Position numbers and translations under genes: made by a program. Below, in pieces: positions 54,138 through 62,562 of a stretch of DNA of 64,000 nucleotides. The DNA is from Meiothermus taiwanensis DSM 14542 (GTDB lineage: Bacteria > Deinococcota > Deinococci > Deinococcales > Thermaceae): positions 88,459-152,458 of the forward strand of contig AXWR01000002.1 in the NCBI GenBank assembly GCA_000482765.1, read 5' to 3'. Each line of letters opens with the position of its first letter. The stretch's first letter is position 1. Below the pieces are notes generated by a model that was not told where the DNA came from, ran no database searches, and saw only the letters and a program-made list of their open reading frames with translations.

Positions 54138-55052
54138 CTATCTCGCTTTTCCCTGGCTCGAGCTGTACAGTCGGTCGGCCAGCGCCGTGATTTCCGAGCC
54201 CAGCGCCAGGCGTTCCAGCCATGCAGCCGGAATTCCCTGAGCGCCGTAGTAGGCCCCCGCCACCTGCCCGCATACTGCGGCGGTGGTGTCGGCATCCTCG
54301 CCCAGGTTGGCCGCCGCTAAGACCGCCTCGGCAAAGCTCTCTGTATGCACAAAGCACCACAAGGCCGCCTCGAGGCTCTCGACCACATACCCGCTGCCAC
54401 AAAGCGCCTCCCCGGGTTTGTCGCGGTAGGCACCCTGGGCAATAGCCACAATCTTCTCCGCCCCGGCAAAGGTGTGGCGGTCGGCCAGCACGACCTCATC
54501 CTTGGGTCTTCCCGCCAGCGCCCGGCAGATGATGCGGGCCAGCAAACGGCAGGCATCGAGGCACTCGGCAGCCCCGTGGGTGGTTCGGGCACTCTCGGCC
54601 GCGAAGCGTTCTGCTAAATCCAGGTTCGGAAAATAGAACATGGGCACCGGGGCCAGCCGCATGATGCAACCGTTGCCCGCGGTGTGTGGGTGGCTCGAGC
54701 CCGCATAGGGGTCTGCGGTTTGTCGAAACCTATCCAGGGCGGTACGAATCGTTGTACCGATGCCAAAACAGCTTCCCGTGCTGCTCAGGTAGCCTGTATC
54801 CTGCCACAAACAGTACCGCTTCATCTGGTCGAGGGCATCGAACCCGCTGCACTCGAGCAGGCTGGTAGCCAGGCACAGCGCCATTGCGGTGTCGTCGGTC
54901 CACTGGCCGGGAAGGAGGTGATGAGGGCCCCCACCCACCATATCGGTGAGCGGCTCGAAGCTACCTCGAGGGCGAAACTCCACCGCCGCCCCCACCGCAT
55001 CGCCAACCGCAAGACCCAGGAGGCAGCCGCGGAAGCGGTCTTTTAGGTTCAT
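54138..55052 (-). CDS. ADP-ribosylglycohydrolase (DraG family)
   Basis: A 304-residue all-helical hydrolase that removes ADP-ribose from proteins or small molecules. DRFRGCLLGLAVGDAVGAAVEFRPRG opens the family, the metal ligands are in LPGQWTDDTAMALCLATSL (TDDT) and LGEDADTTAAVCGQVAGAYYG (DADTT). The start is ATG at 55052, since TTTTAGAT and TAGAAT precede it. It lies 11 bp after the thioesterase stop, so the two are probably co-transcribed. No ADP-ribosyltransferase partner is visible. Confidence 0.9.
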   Translation of the reverse strand: MNLKDRFRGCLLGLAVGDAVGAAVEFRPRGSFEPLTDMVGGGPHHLLPGQWTDDTAMALCLATSLLECSGFDALDQMKRYCLWQDTGYLSSTGSCFGIGTTIRTALDRFRQTADPYAGSSHPHTAGNGCIMRLAPVPMFYFPNLDLAERFAAESARTTHGAAECLDACRLLARIICRALAGRPKDEVVLADRHTFAGAEKIVAIAQGAYRDKPGEALCGSGYVVESLEAALWCFVHTESFAEAVLAAANLGEDADTTAAVCGQVAGAYYGAQGIPAAWLERLALGSEITALADRLYSSSQGKAR

Positions 55053-55063
55053 ATCTAAAAATT

Positions 55064-55480
55064 CTACTTTGGCTGGCTCATAGAAACGATGGTTCCCTGG
55101 GCCAGCGCACACAGAATTTCTCTATCATCGGCAAGCACAAACACCTGGCACTGGCAAACGGCCTGGCTTTTGCCAGCGTGCACCACGTTGGCGCGGGCCA
55201 CCAACGCCTGGCCTTTGGCCGGACGGATGTAGTTGATTTTGTACTCGGAGGTGACCACCGCCGGGCCCAGCACCGCACCTCCGGCAAAGGTAAGGGCGTT
55301 GTCGGCAGCGTACGAAATCACCCCACCGTGAACAAAGCCGTGTTGCTGCTTTAACTGGTCGGTTATTGGTATACGCAGCTCAACAGAGCCTGGCCCAAAC
55401 GCTGTGATCTGCGCGTTGAGCAGCAGGCTAAACGGCTGCGAACGGAGTACGGCCTGGGCAGCTTCGAGTGTAGGTTCCAT
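55064..55480 (-). CDS. Hotdog-fold thioesterase (PaaI type)
   Basis: A 138-residue acyl-CoA thioesterase. HGFVHGGVISYAADNALTFAGG is the catalytic segment (HGGV) and SEYKINYIRPAKGQALVARANVVHAGKSQAVCQCQVFV the C-terminal strands. It hydrolyses aryl- or acyl-CoA. A perfect TATAAT lies upstream on the minus strand (55515-55510), leaving a leader of about 22 nt without a clear Shine-Dalgarno site. Confidence 0.9.
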   Translation of the reverse strand: MEPTLEAAQAVLRSQPFSLLLNAQITAFGPGSVELRIPITDQLKQQHGFVHGGVISYAADNALTFAGGAVLGPAVVTSEYKINYIRPAKGQALVARANVVHAGKSQAVCQCQVFVLADDREILCALAQGTIVSMSQPK

Positions 55481-55691
55481 AGGTCAAGATCGGGTCTGTT
55501 GGTGTTTGCATTATATGTCGAGCCAAGAAACCCTCGGTTGGGCATCAGGATAGCCTCTGGGCCGCTCAAGCCAGCACGCAAAGCTTAAGACCCGTTCACT
55601 GCTCTATGTCTGAGGCAAATCTTGAACTGGGGCTATCTCCTATGGCTTTGGCCCCAAAGTGCGGCTGAGCGATATACTCTGGCTACTCGTT

Positions 55692-56642
55692 ATGGTTGGC
55701 TACATCGTGAACCGTCTGCTTGCTGCCATCCCCACCCTGCTGGGCGTGGCGGTCATCACCTTTTTGCTCATGCGGGCCGTGCCGGGGGATGTGGTCACCA
55801 GCCTGGTGGGCCTCGAGGCCAACGTCAGCCCCGAGCGCATGGCCGAGTTGCGCCGCCTGTTTGGGCTCGACCTGCCGCTGCACGTGCAGTTTGGGCAGTG
55901 GCTGGGCGCCGTGCTCCAGGGCGATTTGGGCAGCAGCCTGCGCACCGGGCGGGAGGTGGCCCAGGATCTGGCCCTGCGCTTTCCGGTCACCCTCCAGCTC
56001 ACCCTGATGGGCCTTTTCACCGCCCTGCTGATTGCCGTGCCGCTGGGGGTGCTGGCAGCCATCCGGCGGGGTGGGTTTGTGGATTATTTCGCCTCGCTCT
56101 TTGCCATTCTGGGGCTGTCCGTACCCGGCTTCTTCCTGGCGCTCTTGCTTATTTTGCTCTTTGCCCTGGCCCTGGGCTGGCTGCCACCTGCCGGTTTTGT
56201 GCCCCTGGCCGAAAACCCCGGTGAAAACTTCCGGCATATGATTCTGCCCGCTCTTTCGCTGGGTCTAATTCTGGCCGGCGCAGTGACCCGCATCCTGCGC
56301 AGTTCCATGCTCGAGGTACTCTCGCGCGACTACATCCGTACCGCGCGGGCCAAGGGGCTCTCGGAGCGGGTGGTGATCTTCCGCCATGCCCTGCGCAACG
56401 CCCTGATTCCGGTGGTCACGGTAATTGGCATCCAGTTCGGCTCGCTGCTGGGCGGGGCTGTGATCATCGAGCAGGTCTTCAGCCTGCCCGGTGTGGGGCG
56501 CTTTGCCCTCGAGGGCATCAACCTGCGCGACTACCCGGTGGTGCAGGGCACGGTGCTGTTTGTAGCCAGCGCGGCGGTGCTGGTCAACCTTTTGGTGGAC
56601 TTGCTCTACTCGCTCATAGACCCTAGGATTCGGTATGAGTAA
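55692..56642 (+). CDS. Peptide/nickel-type ABC transporter permease (DppB)
   Basis: A 316-residue membrane permease. YIVNRLLAAIPTLLGVAVITFLLMRAVPGD is the usual DppB start; the EAA loop is LSRDYIRTARAKGLSERVVIFRHALRNALIPVV, and EQVFSLPGVGRFALEGINLRDYPVVQGTVL the C-terminal signature. The ATG at 55692 is chosen; TATACT lies 13 nt upstream with TTGGCC 19 nt further. It is first in a group of two permeases and a binding protein, with no ATPase genes. Confidence 0.93.
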   Translation: MVGYIVNRLLAAIPTLLGVAVITFLLMRAVPGDVVTSLVGLEANVSPERMAELRRLFGLDLPLHVQFGQWLGAVLQGDLGSSLRTGREVAQDLALRFPVTLQLTLMGLFTALLIAVPLGVLAAIRRGGFVDYFASLFAILGLSVPGFFLALLLILLFALALGWLPPAGFVPLAENPGENFRHMILPALSLGLILAGAVTRILRSSMLEVLSRDYIRTARAKGLSERVVIFRHALRNALIPVVTVIGIQFGSLLGGAVIIEQVFSLPGVGRFALEGINLRDYPVVQGTVLFVASAAVLVNLLVDLLYSLIDPRIRYE

Positions 56643-56697
56643 CACCCCTCAGAAGCGCTGAAGCCGGGCGCTCGAGCCGCCCCTTTTTCCTACCACC

Positions 56698-57558
56698 ATG
56701 ACCACTACTTCCCCCAACTCCCAACTGGCCCTGGTCGTCCGGGCCCTGCTGCGTAATCGCTCTGCCGTCATTGGCGGTATCATCACCCTGTTGGTGCTGC
56801 TGGGCGCGCTCCTGGCCCCCATCATTGCCCCCTGGGATCCCCTCAAGTTCGACCCCCCCAACCGCCTCAGCGGCCCCTCCCCCGCGCACTGGCTGGGCAC
56901 CGACCAGTACGGGCGCGACCTGCTCTCGAGGGTGCTCTATGGCGCGCGCTTCTCCCTCTCGGTGGCGGCGGTCTCGGTGCTGGCGGGGTTGCTGGTGGGC
57001 GGCACCCTGGGCCTGCTGGCCGGCTACTTCCGGGGCTGGCTCGATCTGACCATCTCTCGCCTGGCCGATATCCTGATCGCCTACCCGGCCATCCTGCTGG
57101 CCATCGCCTTTCTGGCCTTTTTAGGGGGTGGTTTCATCAACCTGGTGCTGGCCATCTCGGTGGTGTTTGTGGGGCCCTTCATCCGGGTGGCTCGGGCCGC
57201 CGTTTTAACCGTGCGCGAGGAACTCTACGTGGAGGCCGGGCGGGCCATGGGCGCTTCGGATGCCCGCATAATTTTCCGCACCATCCTGCCCAACGCCGCC
57301 GCTCCGCTCATTGTGGAGGTCACGCTGCGCTTTGCCTATGCGGTGCTGGCCGAGGCAGCTTTGTCGTTCCTGGGCCTGGGCATCCAGCCCCCCTTCCCAG
57401 CCCTGGGCTCCATGGTCTCGGAGGGCCGGGCCTTCCTCTCGCTTTCGCCCTGGGGCTCGCTGGTGCCGGGGTGCGCCATCGTGCTGATGGTGCTGGGCTT
57501 CAACCTGCTGGGCGATGGCCTGCGCGACGCCCTCGACCCCCGGCTGCAAAAGGCTTAG
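56698..57558 (+). CDS. Peptide/nickel-type ABC transporter permease (DppC)
   Basis: A 286-residue DppC-type permease. HWLGTDQYGRDLLSRVLYGARFSLSVAA is the signature after the first helix; the EAA loop is VREELYVEAGRAMGASDARIIFRTILPNAAAPLIV, and ALSFLGLGIQPPFPALGSMVSEG the conserved C-terminal segment. The ATG at 56698 lies 55 bp after the DppB stop. It should form the channel with DppB. Confidence 0.94.
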   Translation: MTTTSPNSQLALVVRALLRNRSAVIGGIITLLVLLGALLAPIIAPWDPLKFDPPNRLSGPSPAHWLGTDQYGRDLLSRVLYGARFSLSVAAVSVLAGLLVGGTLGLLAGYFRGWLDLTISRLADILIAYPAILLAIAFLAFLGGGFINLVLAISVVFVGPFIRVARAAVLTVREELYVEAGRAMGASDARIIFRTILPNAAAPLIVEVTLRFAYAVLAEAALSFLGLGIQPPFPALGSMVSEGRAFLSLSPWGSLVPGCAIVLMVLGFNLLGDGLRDALDPRLQKA

Positions 57559-57567
57559 CTTTGGTTG

Positions 57568-57581
57568 TATACCGGTATAAT
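57568..57581 (+). promoter_or_regulatory. Promoter and dyad before the peptide-binding protein gene
   Basis: TATAAT (57576-57581) lies within TATACCGGTATA (57568-57579), a perfect 12-bp palindrome. The start codon is 19 nt further on with AAGGAGG between. This gives the binding-protein gene its own promoter, and the palindrome is a candidate operator. The -35 is weak. Confidence 0.6.
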
Positions 57582-57599
57582 CACCGGCAAGGAGGCGCA

Positions 57600-59117
57600 A
57601 TGAAAAGACTGTTGGTTCTGTTCGTGCTGGTTCTGGCTGCGGTATCGCTGGCGCAAAAAACAGGGGGCATCCTGCGGGCCGGGATGCAGACCGACCCGGT
57701 GGGCCTCGACCCCCACACCACCAACGCCACCGCCAGCCGCAACGTGCTGGAAAACATCTACGACACCCTGGTCATGCTCGATAGCAAAGGCCGCATTGTG
57801 CCGGGGCTGGCCCAGTCCTGGAGTGTCTCGGCGGACGGCCTGACCTGGACCTTCCGCCTGCGTCCGGGCGTAACCTTCCACAACGGCGACCCCCTCAAGG
57901 CCTCCGATGTGGCCTTCTCCATCAACCGCATCAAAGACCCGGCCACCAAAAGCCCCCGCGCCAACGACTTCGCACTGGTACGCTCGGTTACGGCCCCCAA
58001 CAACAACACCGTGGTCATCACCCTCTCCCAGCCCTTCTCTCCCCTACTGGCCAAGCTGGCCTTCAGCACCAACGCAATCGTTTCGGAGAAGGTGACCAAG
58101 GAAAACAACAACGACCTCAACAAGGCCGTGATCGGTACCGGGCCTTTCCGCTTTGTGGAGTACATTCCCCAGACCCGTCTGGTGGTGCGCAAGTGGGATA
58201 AGTACTGGCAAAAAGACAACCAGGGCCGCCCCCTGCCCTACCTGGACGGCATCACCTACACCTTCTACCCCGACCCCGCCGCCCGCTCCACCGCGCTCCG
58301 GGCCGGGGCCGTGGACTGGATCGAGTACGTTACTGCTGCCGATGTCAGGCCGCTCAAAGCCGACCGCAACCTGGTGGTGGTGGGCGGGCCCTCGGCCAAC
58401 TTCCGGGCGCTCTACTTCAACACCACCCGTGAGCCCTACAACAACCCCAAGGTGCGCCAGGCCATCGCCTACGCCATCGACAAAAAGGCCATCGTGGATC
58501 TGGCCCTCTTTGGTACCGGGGGCATTGTAGCACGTGGTACCACCATCCCCTCGGGGGCCTATGCCTACACCAACAGCCCCTACAACACCCGCGATGTAGC
58601 CAAAGCCAAGCAGCTCCTGGCGGAGGCCGGCCTGCCCAACGGCTTCACCATGAACCTTTACGTCACCTCCACCTACGACTTCCTGCGCACCCCCGCCGAC
58701 GTGATCCGTGACAACCTGGCCGAGGTGGGCATCCGGGTGAACATTCAGGCCGAGGACTGGAACGTCTACCTGCCCAAGGCCCTCAGGAGCGAGTTCGACG
58801 TAACCCTGCTGGGCACCTCGGGTCAGGTCGACCCCGACGACTATCTCTTCAACACCTTCCACCCTTCCTCGGCGCTGAACCTCTCCAAGTACAAGAACGA
58901 CCGGGTCACCCAGCTCCTGGAGCAGGGGCGGCGGGTCTCGAGCCAGAGCGAGCGCCAGCGCATCTACACCCAGGTGCAGGAGCTGGTCTTGCAGGATAGC
59001 CCCATGGTCTTCCTGTTCCACTCGGCGCAGTACGAGGCCATGAACCGCCGTGTGCAGGGCTTCTTGCACTTCCCCAACACCAGCTACCTGGCCTTCCGCT
59101 ACACCTGGCTGCAGTAG
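57600..59117 (+). CDS. Peptide-type ABC transporter substrate-binding protein
   Basis: A 505-residue SBP_bac_5 binding protein. The signal peptide is MKRLLVLFVLVLAAVSLAQ. KTGGILRAGMQTDPVGLDPHTTNATASRNVLENIYDTLV and GLAQSWSVSADGLTWTFRLRPGVTFHNGDPLKASDVAFSINRI are the family signature, and FSKLAFSTNAIVSEK-like and VRQAIAYAIDKKAIVDLAL segments follow. It binds a peptide or similar ligand. A strong AAGGAGG precedes the ATG at 57600. Confidence 0.94.
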   Translation: MKRLLVLFVLVLAAVSLAQKTGGILRAGMQTDPVGLDPHTTNATASRNVLENIYDTLVMLDSKGRIVPGLAQSWSVSADGLTWTFRLRPGVTFHNGDPLKASDVAFSINRIKDPATKSPRANDFALVRSVTAPNNNTVVITLSQPFSPLLAKLAFSTNAIVSEKVTKENNNDLNKAVIGTGPFRFVEYIPQTRLVVRKWDKYWQKDNQGRPLPYLDGITYTFYPDPAARSTALRAGAVDWIEYVTAADVRPLKADRNLVVVGGPSANFRALYFNTTREPYNNPKVRQAIAYAIDKKAIVDLALFGTGGIVARGTTIPSGAYAYTNSPYNTRDVAKAKQLLAEAGLPNGFTMNLYVTSTYDFLRTPADVIRDNLAEVGIRVNIQAEDWNVYLPKALRSEFDVTLLGTSGQVDPDDYLFNTFHPSSALNLSKYKNDRVTQLLEQGRRVSSQSERQRIYTQVQELVLQDSPMVFLFHSAQYEAMNRRVQGFLHFPNTSYLAFRYTWLQ

Positions 59118-59218
59118 GCCTAAAGCAAAGCCCGCACCGGGGCGGTTCGCAAACACGGCGGGCCGCCCCTCAACTTGTGGCAAAGGTGCTCGAGCCCCCA
59201 AAGCCATACAATAACCCC

Positions 59219-60760
59219 ATGCCCCAGCGCCTCCTGTTTGGCGGTACCATCCTCTCCCCCACCCTTGAAGGATCGAGCTACGTTCTAAAGCCCCTCGAGG
59301 CCCTCCTTATCCGCGATGGCAGAATCGCCGCGGTGGGCAGGCTCTCGGAGGTGGAGCACCTGGTCACCCCCGATACCCAGCGCATCCACCTGGAAGGCCG
59401 CACCCTGCTCCCCGGCTTCAACGACGCGCACGTCCACATCTGGAAGGTAGGGCAGCTCCGCACCACCCTGCTCGACCTGCGGGGGGTCAAAAGCCTGGAG
59501 GAGCTCTACCGCCTTGTGGAGGCGCGGGCCAAGACCCTAAAGCCCGGCGAGTGGCTGTGGGGGCGCGGCTGGAACGAGGCCCTGCTGGCCGAGAAGGCCA
59601 TGCCCTCCAAGGCCGCACTGGATCGGCTGGCCCCTCACAACCCGGTGCTGCTCACCCGCATCTGCGCCCACATCCACGCGGTTAACTCACAAGCCTTAAA
59701 GCTCGCGGGCATCACCCCCGAGACCCAGGTGCCGGGCGGCGAGATTAATTTTGAGCAGGGTATCCTCTACGAGACCGCCTACGGGCTGGTCTTCCAGGCC
59801 ATGGGCCAGCCCAGCCAGGCCCAGTACGAGCACTGGATCAAGGCGGGCTGCGACTACCTGCGCAGCCTGGGCATCACCAGCGCCACCGACCCCGCCGTAG
59901 ACCCCCCGCTCTACGCGGCCTACCGGGCCCTGGAGGCCCGCGGCGAGCTGCCCATCCGGGTTAATCTGCTCTACATCCGCCGCCCGGACGGGGGTAGCGA
60001 GACCTTCCCGCTGCCCGAGAAGCACCGTTCGGACTGGCTGCGCTGCGACGCGGTCAAGTTTTTTGCCGATGGGGGCCTCTCGGGGGCCACGGCGGCCATC
60101 TCGCAGCCGTACAAGACCCTCGAGCCCCCCCAGTACGGCATCCTGCGCTTCGAGGAAGAAGAGCTGCTCGAGCTGGCCCTGGAGGCCCACCGCGCGGGTT
60201 TCCGCATCGGCACCCATGCCATCGGCGACCGGGCGCTGGATCAGGTTTTGCGGGTCTACCAGCGGCTGTACCGGGAAGCGCCCGGCCCCCGCCACCGCAT
60301 CGAGCACTTTGGGCTGGCCGGCCCCGAGCACCTGAAAAAAGCCCGCCAACTGGGGGTTATCGCCGTGCCCCAGCCCATCTTCCTGCGCGAGCTGCGGGCC
60401 AACTACCAGCGCTACGTGCCGGACGAGTGGTTCGGGCGCTGCTTCAACCTGCGGGCCATGTTCGAGGCAGGGCTCACGGTGGCCTTCAGCTCGGATGGGC
60501 CGGTGGTACAGCAGGTGGAGCCGCTCAAGGGCCTGCAAGCCGCCCTGCGGGAGCCTTTGGTGGAGGGCAACCAGGTGACCCTCGGGCAAGCCCTCTGGGC
60601 CTACACCGTGGGCAGCGCCATCGCGCAAGGCGACGAGGCCAACCGGGGCAGTTTAGAGGTGGGCCAGTGGGCCGACTTGGTGGTGCTCGAGGGCGACCTG
60701 CGCGACCCCTATAGCCTGAGCATCTACCAGACAATGGTGGGCGGAAAGGCAACCCCATGA
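59219..60760 (+). CDS. Amidohydrolase of the YtcJ type
   Basis: A 513-residue metal-dependent hydrolase. The N-terminal HxH is in LPGFNDAHVHIWKVGQL; later metal ligands appear in DAVKFFADGGLSGATAAI (Lys), IGTHAIGDRALDQVLRVY (His), RIEHFGLAGPEHL (His) and FSSDGPVVQQVEPLKGLQAAL (Asp). It would hydrolyse an amide or cyclic amide. TACAAT lies exactly 6 nt before the ATG, so a leaderless mRNA is likely. Its stop overlaps the following acetyltransferase ATG by 4 bp. Confidence 0.9.
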   Translation: MPQRLLFGGTILSPTLEGSSYVLKPLEALLIRDGRIAAVGRLSEVEHLVTPDTQRIHLEGRTLLPGFNDAHVHIWKVGQLRTTLLDLRGVKSLEELYRLVEARAKTLKPGEWLWGRGWNEALLAEKAMPSKAALDRLAPHNPVLLTRICAHIHAVNSQALKLAGITPETQVPGGEINFEQGILYETAYGLVFQAMGQPSQAQYEHWIKAGCDYLRSLGITSATDPAVDPPLYAAYRALEARGELPIRVNLLYIRRPDGGSETFPLPEKHRSDWLRCDAVKFFADGGLSGATAAISQPYKTLEPPQYGILRFEEEELLELALEAHRAGFRIGTHAIGDRALDQVLRVYQRLYREAPGPRHRIEHFGLAGPEHLKKARQLGVIAVPQPIFLRELRANYQRYVPDEWFGRCFNLRAMFEAGLTVAFSSDGPVVQQVEPLKGLQAALREPLVEGNQVTLGQALWAYTVGSAIAQGDEANRGSLEVGQWADLVVLEGDLRDPYSLSIYQTMVGGKATP

Positions 60761-61188
60761 CCATCCGCCCATTACACCCCCAAGACCTACCCGCCTACTT
60801 TGCCCTCCGCACGGCCCTGTGGCCCGACAGCGCCGACGATTTTGAGCTCGAGGTAAGCAAAATCCTGAACAACCATCGCCTCGCCAGCTTTGTGGCCGAG
60901 CAAAACGGGCAGCTTGTTGGCTTTGTGGAGGTCTCGCTCCGCGACTATGCCGAGGGCTGTGAGAGCAGCCCGGTGGGCTACCTGGAAGGCTGGTACGTGG
61001 TGCCCGAGCACCGCAAGACCGGCATTGGGCGCAGGCTGGTGCAGGCCGCCGAAGACTGGGCCAGGGCTAAAGGCTGCAGCGAGATGGCCTCCGACAGCGA
61101 GCTATCCAACACCCAGGGCCAGCAGGCCCACGCGCGTCTGGGCTACCAGGAAGTAGAGCGCATGGTCTGTTTTCGCAAATCGCTATAA
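60757..61188 (+). CDS. GNAT acetyltransferase resembling aminoglycoside 6'-N-acetyltransferase
   Basis: A 143-residue GNAT protein. LRTALWPDSADDFELEVSKIL, FVAEQNGQLVGFVEVSLRDYAEGCESSPVGYLEGWYVVPEHRKTGIGRRLVQAAEDWARAKGCSEMASDSEL, and ARLGYQEVERMVCFRKSL follow the AAC(6')-I pattern from memory. In a thermophile this is more likely an enzyme acetylating a natural amine than an acquired resistance gene, and no mobile element adjoins it. The ATGA overlap with the amidohydrolase shows coupling. It precedes the aminotransferase by 12 bp. Confidence 0.82.
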   Translation: MTIRPLHPQDLPAYFALRTALWPDSADDFELEVSKILNNHRLASFVAEQNGQLVGFVEVSLRDYAEGCESSPVGYLEGWYVVPEHRKTGIGRRLVQAAEDWARAKGCSEMASDSELSNTQGQQAHARLGYQEVERMVCFRKSL

Positions 61189-61200
61189 AGGAGAGGTACC

Positions 61201-62562
61201 ATGCCCCACACCGCAACCATAGACCGCAACAAAGTCAGGGCCTTGATGCAAGCCGAGCAGCAGCGCTTTGCCGAGCAGCACCCGCGTTCGCAGTCGCTCT
61301 ACCAGCGCGCCCAGCACTCCCTGCTGGCCGGGGTGCCCATGCACTGGATGACCCGCTGGCCGGGGGGCTTCCCCATCTTTGTGGCCGAGGCCAGGGGTGC
61401 CACTTTCCGCGATGTGGACGGGCACGAATACATCGACCTCTGCCTGGGCGACACCGGGGCCATGACCGGCCACGCCCCCGCCGCCGCGCTACCGGCCATT
61501 GTCGATCAGCTCCACAAGGGCATCACCACCATGCTGCCGAGCGAAAACGCCTTCTGGGTGGCCGAGGAGCTGCAGCGCCGCTTTGGCCTGAAGTACTGGC
61601 AGTTTGCCCTCTCGGCCACCGACGCCAACCGCTTTGCCCTCCGGCTGGCCCGCGCCATTACCGCCCGGCCCAGGGTGCTGGTCTTCCACGGCTGCTACCA
61701 CGGCACCGTGGACGAGGCCTACGCCTGGCTGGTAGACGGCAAACCCGCCAGCCGCCCCGGCAACATCGGGCCGCAGGTAGACCCCACCCTCACCACCAAG
61801 GTGGTGGAATGGAACGACCCGGAGGCCCTGGAAGAAGCCCTGCGCCCCGGCGACGTGGCGGCGGTGCTGGCCGAGCCGGTGATGACCAACGTGGGCATCG
61901 TGCAGCCTGCCCCCGGTTTTCATCAGGCCCTGCGCGAGCTCACCCGCCGCTACGGCACGCTTTTGATTCTGGACGAGACCCACACCCTCTCGGCGGGGCC
62001 GGGCGGCTATACCCGGGCGCATGGCCTCGAGCCCGACCTGCTGACGGTGGGCAAGCCCCTGGGCAGCGGCATTCCCAGCGCCGCCTACGGCTTTAGCGAG
62101 GAAGTGGGCCGGCAGGCCCAGGCGGTCATCCAGCCCCCCTACGCCGACACCGGCGGGATTGGCGGCACCCTGGCGGCCAATGCCCTCTCCCTGGCGGCCA
62201 TGCGGGCCACCCTCGAGCACGTCCTGACCGAGGAAAACTATGCCCACATGATCGCCCTGGGAAGTCAGCTCGAGGCCGAGGTGCAGGAGGTGATGGCCCG
62301 CTACCACCTGCCCTGGCACGTCACCCGCGTAGGCTGCCGGGTCGAGTACCTCTTCCGCCCCAACCCCGCCCAAAACGGCAGCGAGGCCCTGGCCGGCCAG
62401 GATCCCGACCTCGACCCCTTCATCCACCTCTTCATGCTGAACCGTGGCATCCTGCTCACCCCCTTCCACAACATGACCCTGATCTCGCCCGAGACCACCG
62501 CGGCGCAGGTGCGGCGGCATACCGAGGTGTTCGAGGAGGCGGTTAGGGCGCTGATCGGGTAG
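61201..62562 (+). CDS. Class III aminotransferase, glutamate-1-semialdehyde aminomutase-like
   Basis: A 453-residue PLP enzyme of the GSAM-like branch. FPIFVAEARGATFRDVDGHEYIDLCLGDTGAMTGHAP is the start, LILDETHTLSAGPGGYTRAHGLEPDLLTVGKPLGSGIPSAAYGF holds the PLP aspartate and lysine (GKPLGSG). It shows ALSATDANRFALRLARA where GSAM has TGSEATMAALRLAR. It may act on a beta- or gamma-amino acid released by the amidohydrolase upstream. A good AAAGGAGAGG precedes the ATG. Its end overlaps the convergent unknown gene by 20 bp. Confidence 0.85.
   Translation: MPHTATIDRNKVRALMQAEQQRFAEQHPRSQSLYQRAQHSLLAGVPMHWMTRWPGGFPIFVAEARGATFRDVDGHEYIDLCLGDTGAMTGHAPAAALPAIVDQLHKGITTMLPSENAFWVAEELQRRFGLKYWQFALSATDANRFALRLARAITARPRVLVFHGCYHGTVDEAYAWLVDGKPASRPGNIGPQVDPTLTTKVVEWNDPEALEEALRPGDVAAVLAEPVMTNVGIVQPAPGFHQALRELTRRYGTLLILDETHTLSAGPGGYTRAHGLEPDLLTVGKPLGSGIPSAAYGFSEEVGRQAQAVIQPPYADTGGIGGTLAANALSLAAMRATLEHVLTEENYAHMIALGSQLEAEVQEVMARYHLPWHVTRVGCRVEYLFRPNPAQNGSEALAGQDPDLDPFIHLFMLNRGILLTPFHNMTLISPETTAAQVRRHTEVFEEAVRALIG

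Noticed and set aside
53941..54402. 153-codon minus-strand frame across the end of the ADP-ribosylglycohydrolase gene
   Set aside because: It overlaps the clearly coding hydrolase in another frame and its translation shows no motif.
58044..59207. 387-codon minus-strand frame opposite the peptide-binding protein
   Set aside because: Low-complexity Gly/Val-rich translation; the plus strand has signal peptide and family motifs.
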